A stretch of DNA of 6,830 nt, taken from positions 1 through 6,830 of the forward strand of contig WGBB01000120.1 in assembly GCA_015494505.1 (NCBI GenBank). Reading direction: 5' to 3'. The notes beneath the pieces are model-generated. The model saw only the letters and a list, made by a program, of their open reading frames with translations. It made no database searches and had not been told where the DNA came from. Made by a program: the position numbers and the translations under genes. Within the stretch, counting starts at the first letter, position 1, and each line of letters starts with the position of its first letter. The stretch comes from Nitratiruptor sp. (GTDB taxonomy: Bacteria > Campylobacterota > Campylobacteria > Campylobacterales > Nitratiruptoraceae). This document shows positions 5,564 through 6,830 of this stretch, one piece after another.

Positions 5564-6395
5564 GGCAGCTAGTGGCTATTTCATATCCTAAAGTTTGTAA
5601 TGTGGCCAAGTCTTTGTCGGGACGCTCCCCTTTGGTGGTGAGGTAGTCGCCGATGACGATGGCGTTGGCGCCGGCTTCGAGGATGTGTGGCCACTCGTCG
5701 CCAAAGACCAGCTCCCGTCCGCCCGCTACCATCACCATCGCCTCGGGCAGTGCGGCGCGCACGCGGCGGATGATAGAGAGTGCCTCCTCTTTGTCCATTA
5801 CCTTTTGTGGCAAAGGTAAGGCCGGGTTTGGATGGAAGAAATTGACCGGCACGCTCATGGGTGCGAGGCTTGCTATCTGCTCGATGAACTCCCGGCGCTG
5901 CGCTTCGCTCTCACCGAGACCGAAAATCCCGCCGGTACAGAGGTTCAGTCCCGCCTCTTTGGCGCTTAGGCAAGTCTGGTAGCGCTCATCCCAGTTGTGG
6001 GTGGTGCAAATTTTGGGATAGTAACTGCGGGCGGTTTCGAGGTTGTGGTTATAGTTTTCGATGCCGCTTTTTTTGAGTTCTCTCAGCTGTTCGAGATTTG
6101 CCGTGCCGTTACAGCCTATGAGTGAAATATCGGGTACCTCCTTTTTCACTGCATATGCCGCACGGCAGACGAAATCGAGAATCTTATCGTCTATTCCTTT
6201 GCCTGCAGTGACGAGACAAAAGCCTATCGCCTTGGCGGCTTTGGCTTTTTTGGCTTCTTCTACAATTGTGGCGATATCTTTATACTTATAGCGGGGGATG
6301 TCGGCTTTATATTTGGTGCTTTGGGTGCAAAAGCCGCAATCCTCGGCACACACACCGCTGCTTATATTGCTGATGGCACAAAGGTAAACTTTCAC
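5556..6395 (-). CDS. bioB: Biotin synthase
   Basis: BioB is a radical-SAM enzyme that inserts sulfur into dethiobiotin in the last step of biotin synthesis. The 279-residue form lacks some 35 residues found before the cluster motif in the E. coli enzyme, which I believe is usual in Campylobacterota. The radical-SAM 4Fe-4S motif CxxxCxxC is Cys16-Cys20-Cys23. The second, 2Fe-2S cluster ligands are also visible: Cys60 (GFCLVTAG), Cys95 (IGCNGT), Cys153 (NLCTGG) and Arg227 (AGGRE). YNHNLET at 115-121 is the usual substrate/SAM region. The open frame extends 36 codons upstream, but I chose the GTG at 6395. GAAGAGG sits 7 nt before it, homology starts at KVYLCAISNI, and the GTGA overlap with the upstream gene is typical of coupled genes. 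Confidence 0.95.
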   Translation of the reverse strand: MKVYLCAISNISSGVCAEDCGFCTQSTKYKADIPRYKYKDIATIVEEAKKAKAAKAIGFCLVTAGKGIDDKILDFVCRAAYAVKKEVPDISLIGCNGTANLEQLRELKKSGIENYNHNLETARSYYPKICTTHNWDERYQTCLSAKEAGLNLCTGGIFGLGESEAQRREFIEQIASLAPMSVPVNFFHPNPALPLPQKVMDKEEALSIIRRVRAALPEAMVMVAGGRELVFGDEWPHILEAGANAIVIGDYLTTKGERPDKDLATLQTLGYEIATSCHE

Positions 6396-6830
6396 GCACA
6401 CACCTCTTCGCTTTTCCAAGATTTTTCTTTGTACATATATGTAACTCTCATTGTATCCAAATCCAAGAGGGCACACTCGATGCGAGGCTTCTCCCTGGCA
6501 CACACCTCACCGGGATTGATGAAAAGGCTCCCCGCTTTTTCGCAAGAAAACGTGTGCAGGTGCCCAAAAATTACCACGTCGCTATCGGGAGTGAGAAAGT
6601 AGGGCTGGTGCATCAATTTGAAGGTGGTTTGACCTATTTTGAAGTAGTAGGGCTGTCTGTGCAGCCGCACCTTCGTAAGATTTGTCGTATCCAACCCCAC
6701 ATCGGTATTGCCGTAGACCGCGATGGTGATGATGGGGAGGTTATCGAGGAAATCTAGCACATCCTGGCCGATGTCACCTGCGTGGATGAGGTAGGAGATT
6801 TCCTCTTCTAGGAGCCTCGCTACCGCTTCC
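6392..6830 (-). CDS. YfcE/MJ0936-type metallophosphoesterase (5' end outside window)
   Basis: The last 145 codons of a calcineurin-like phosphoesterase are present, and the reading frame stays open to the window edge. An internal GTG at 6760 is not the start, because the conserved HAGD motif lies before it. Motifs in order, numbered from the first visible codon, are HAGD at 16-19, GNTD at 40-43, LMHQPYF at 72-78 (where many relatives have a histidine-glycine-histidine), GHLH at 89-92 and NPGE at 105-108. These are the two-metal site motifs of the YfcE/MJ0936 family, short cytosolic phosphodiesterases whose natural substrate is usually unknown. The missing N-terminal part should carry the first metal motif (DxH). 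The gene ends in a GTGA overlap with bioB, so the two are probably co-transcribed. I see no direct link to biotin synthesis. Confidence 0.8.
   Translation of the reverse strand, partial: EAVARLLEEEISYLIHAGDIGQDVLDFLDNLPIITIAVYGNTDVGLDTTNLTKVRLHRQPYYFKIGQTTFKLMHQPYFLTPDSDVVIFGHLHTFSCEKAGSLFINPGEVCAREKPRIECALLDLDTMRVTYMYKEKSWKSEEVCA
6403..6409 (-). promoter_or_regulatory. Ribosome binding site of bioB
   Basis: The minus strand reads GAAGAGG, 7 nt before the GTG at 6395 and inside the last codons of the phosphoesterase gene. It fixes the bioB start at GTG rather than at the upstream in-frame starts. Confidence 0.7.

Noticed and set aside
6396..6503. 36-residue N-terminal extension of BioB
   Set aside because: It lies entirely inside the upstream phosphoesterase gene in another frame; the GTG at 6395 has a proper Shine-Dalgarno and starts where BioB homology starts.

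Overview
The window is housekeeping DNA from a member of the Campylobacterota (the former Epsilonproteobacteria). This rests on gene order and on protein family: recA, eno, a short FtsB/DivIC-like gene and an AMIN-domain gene lie in tandem, as I recall them in Campylobacter and Helicobacter. MurB, BioB and RecA are also of the epsilon type, and menaquinone is made by the futalosine route (MqnD). The genus cannot be fixed from the sequence. By eye, base composition is close to 50% GC, higher than in host-associated Campylobacter, which suggests a free-living lineage.

Layout. On the minus strand from about 1131 down to the left edge lies mqnD, followed by the 5' part of murB, overlapping by 4 bp. 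On the plus strand from about 1213 to 4432 lies recA-eno-ftsB-like-cgpA-like, tightly packed: the eno Shine-Dalgarno overlaps the recA stop, and the next two junctions are TAATG and ATGA. A 215-bp spacer with divergent promoters separates these units. It is the only real non-coding stretch, and it carries an array of five perfect 7-bp repeats plus a degenerate, oppositely oriented copy. On the minus strand from the right edge down to 4400 lies a second operon: a metallophosphoesterase (5' end outside the window), bioB and a CPA2-type cation:proton antiporter, with 4-bp and 8-bp overlaps. The two operons meet tail to tail and their last genes overlap by 33 bp.

The genes serve DNA repair (RecA), glycolysis (enolase), cell division or envelope functions (FtsB-like, AMIN protein, MurB), cofactor synthesis (menaquinone, biotin) and ion homeostasis (antiporter). 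I see no mobile element, CRISPR array, RNA gene or defence system, and no clearly new system. The points most worth following are the heptamer repeats in the mqnD leader, which put an AUG in every repeat and in all three frames, and two Campylobacter-type N-glycosylation sequons in the AMIN-domain protein.
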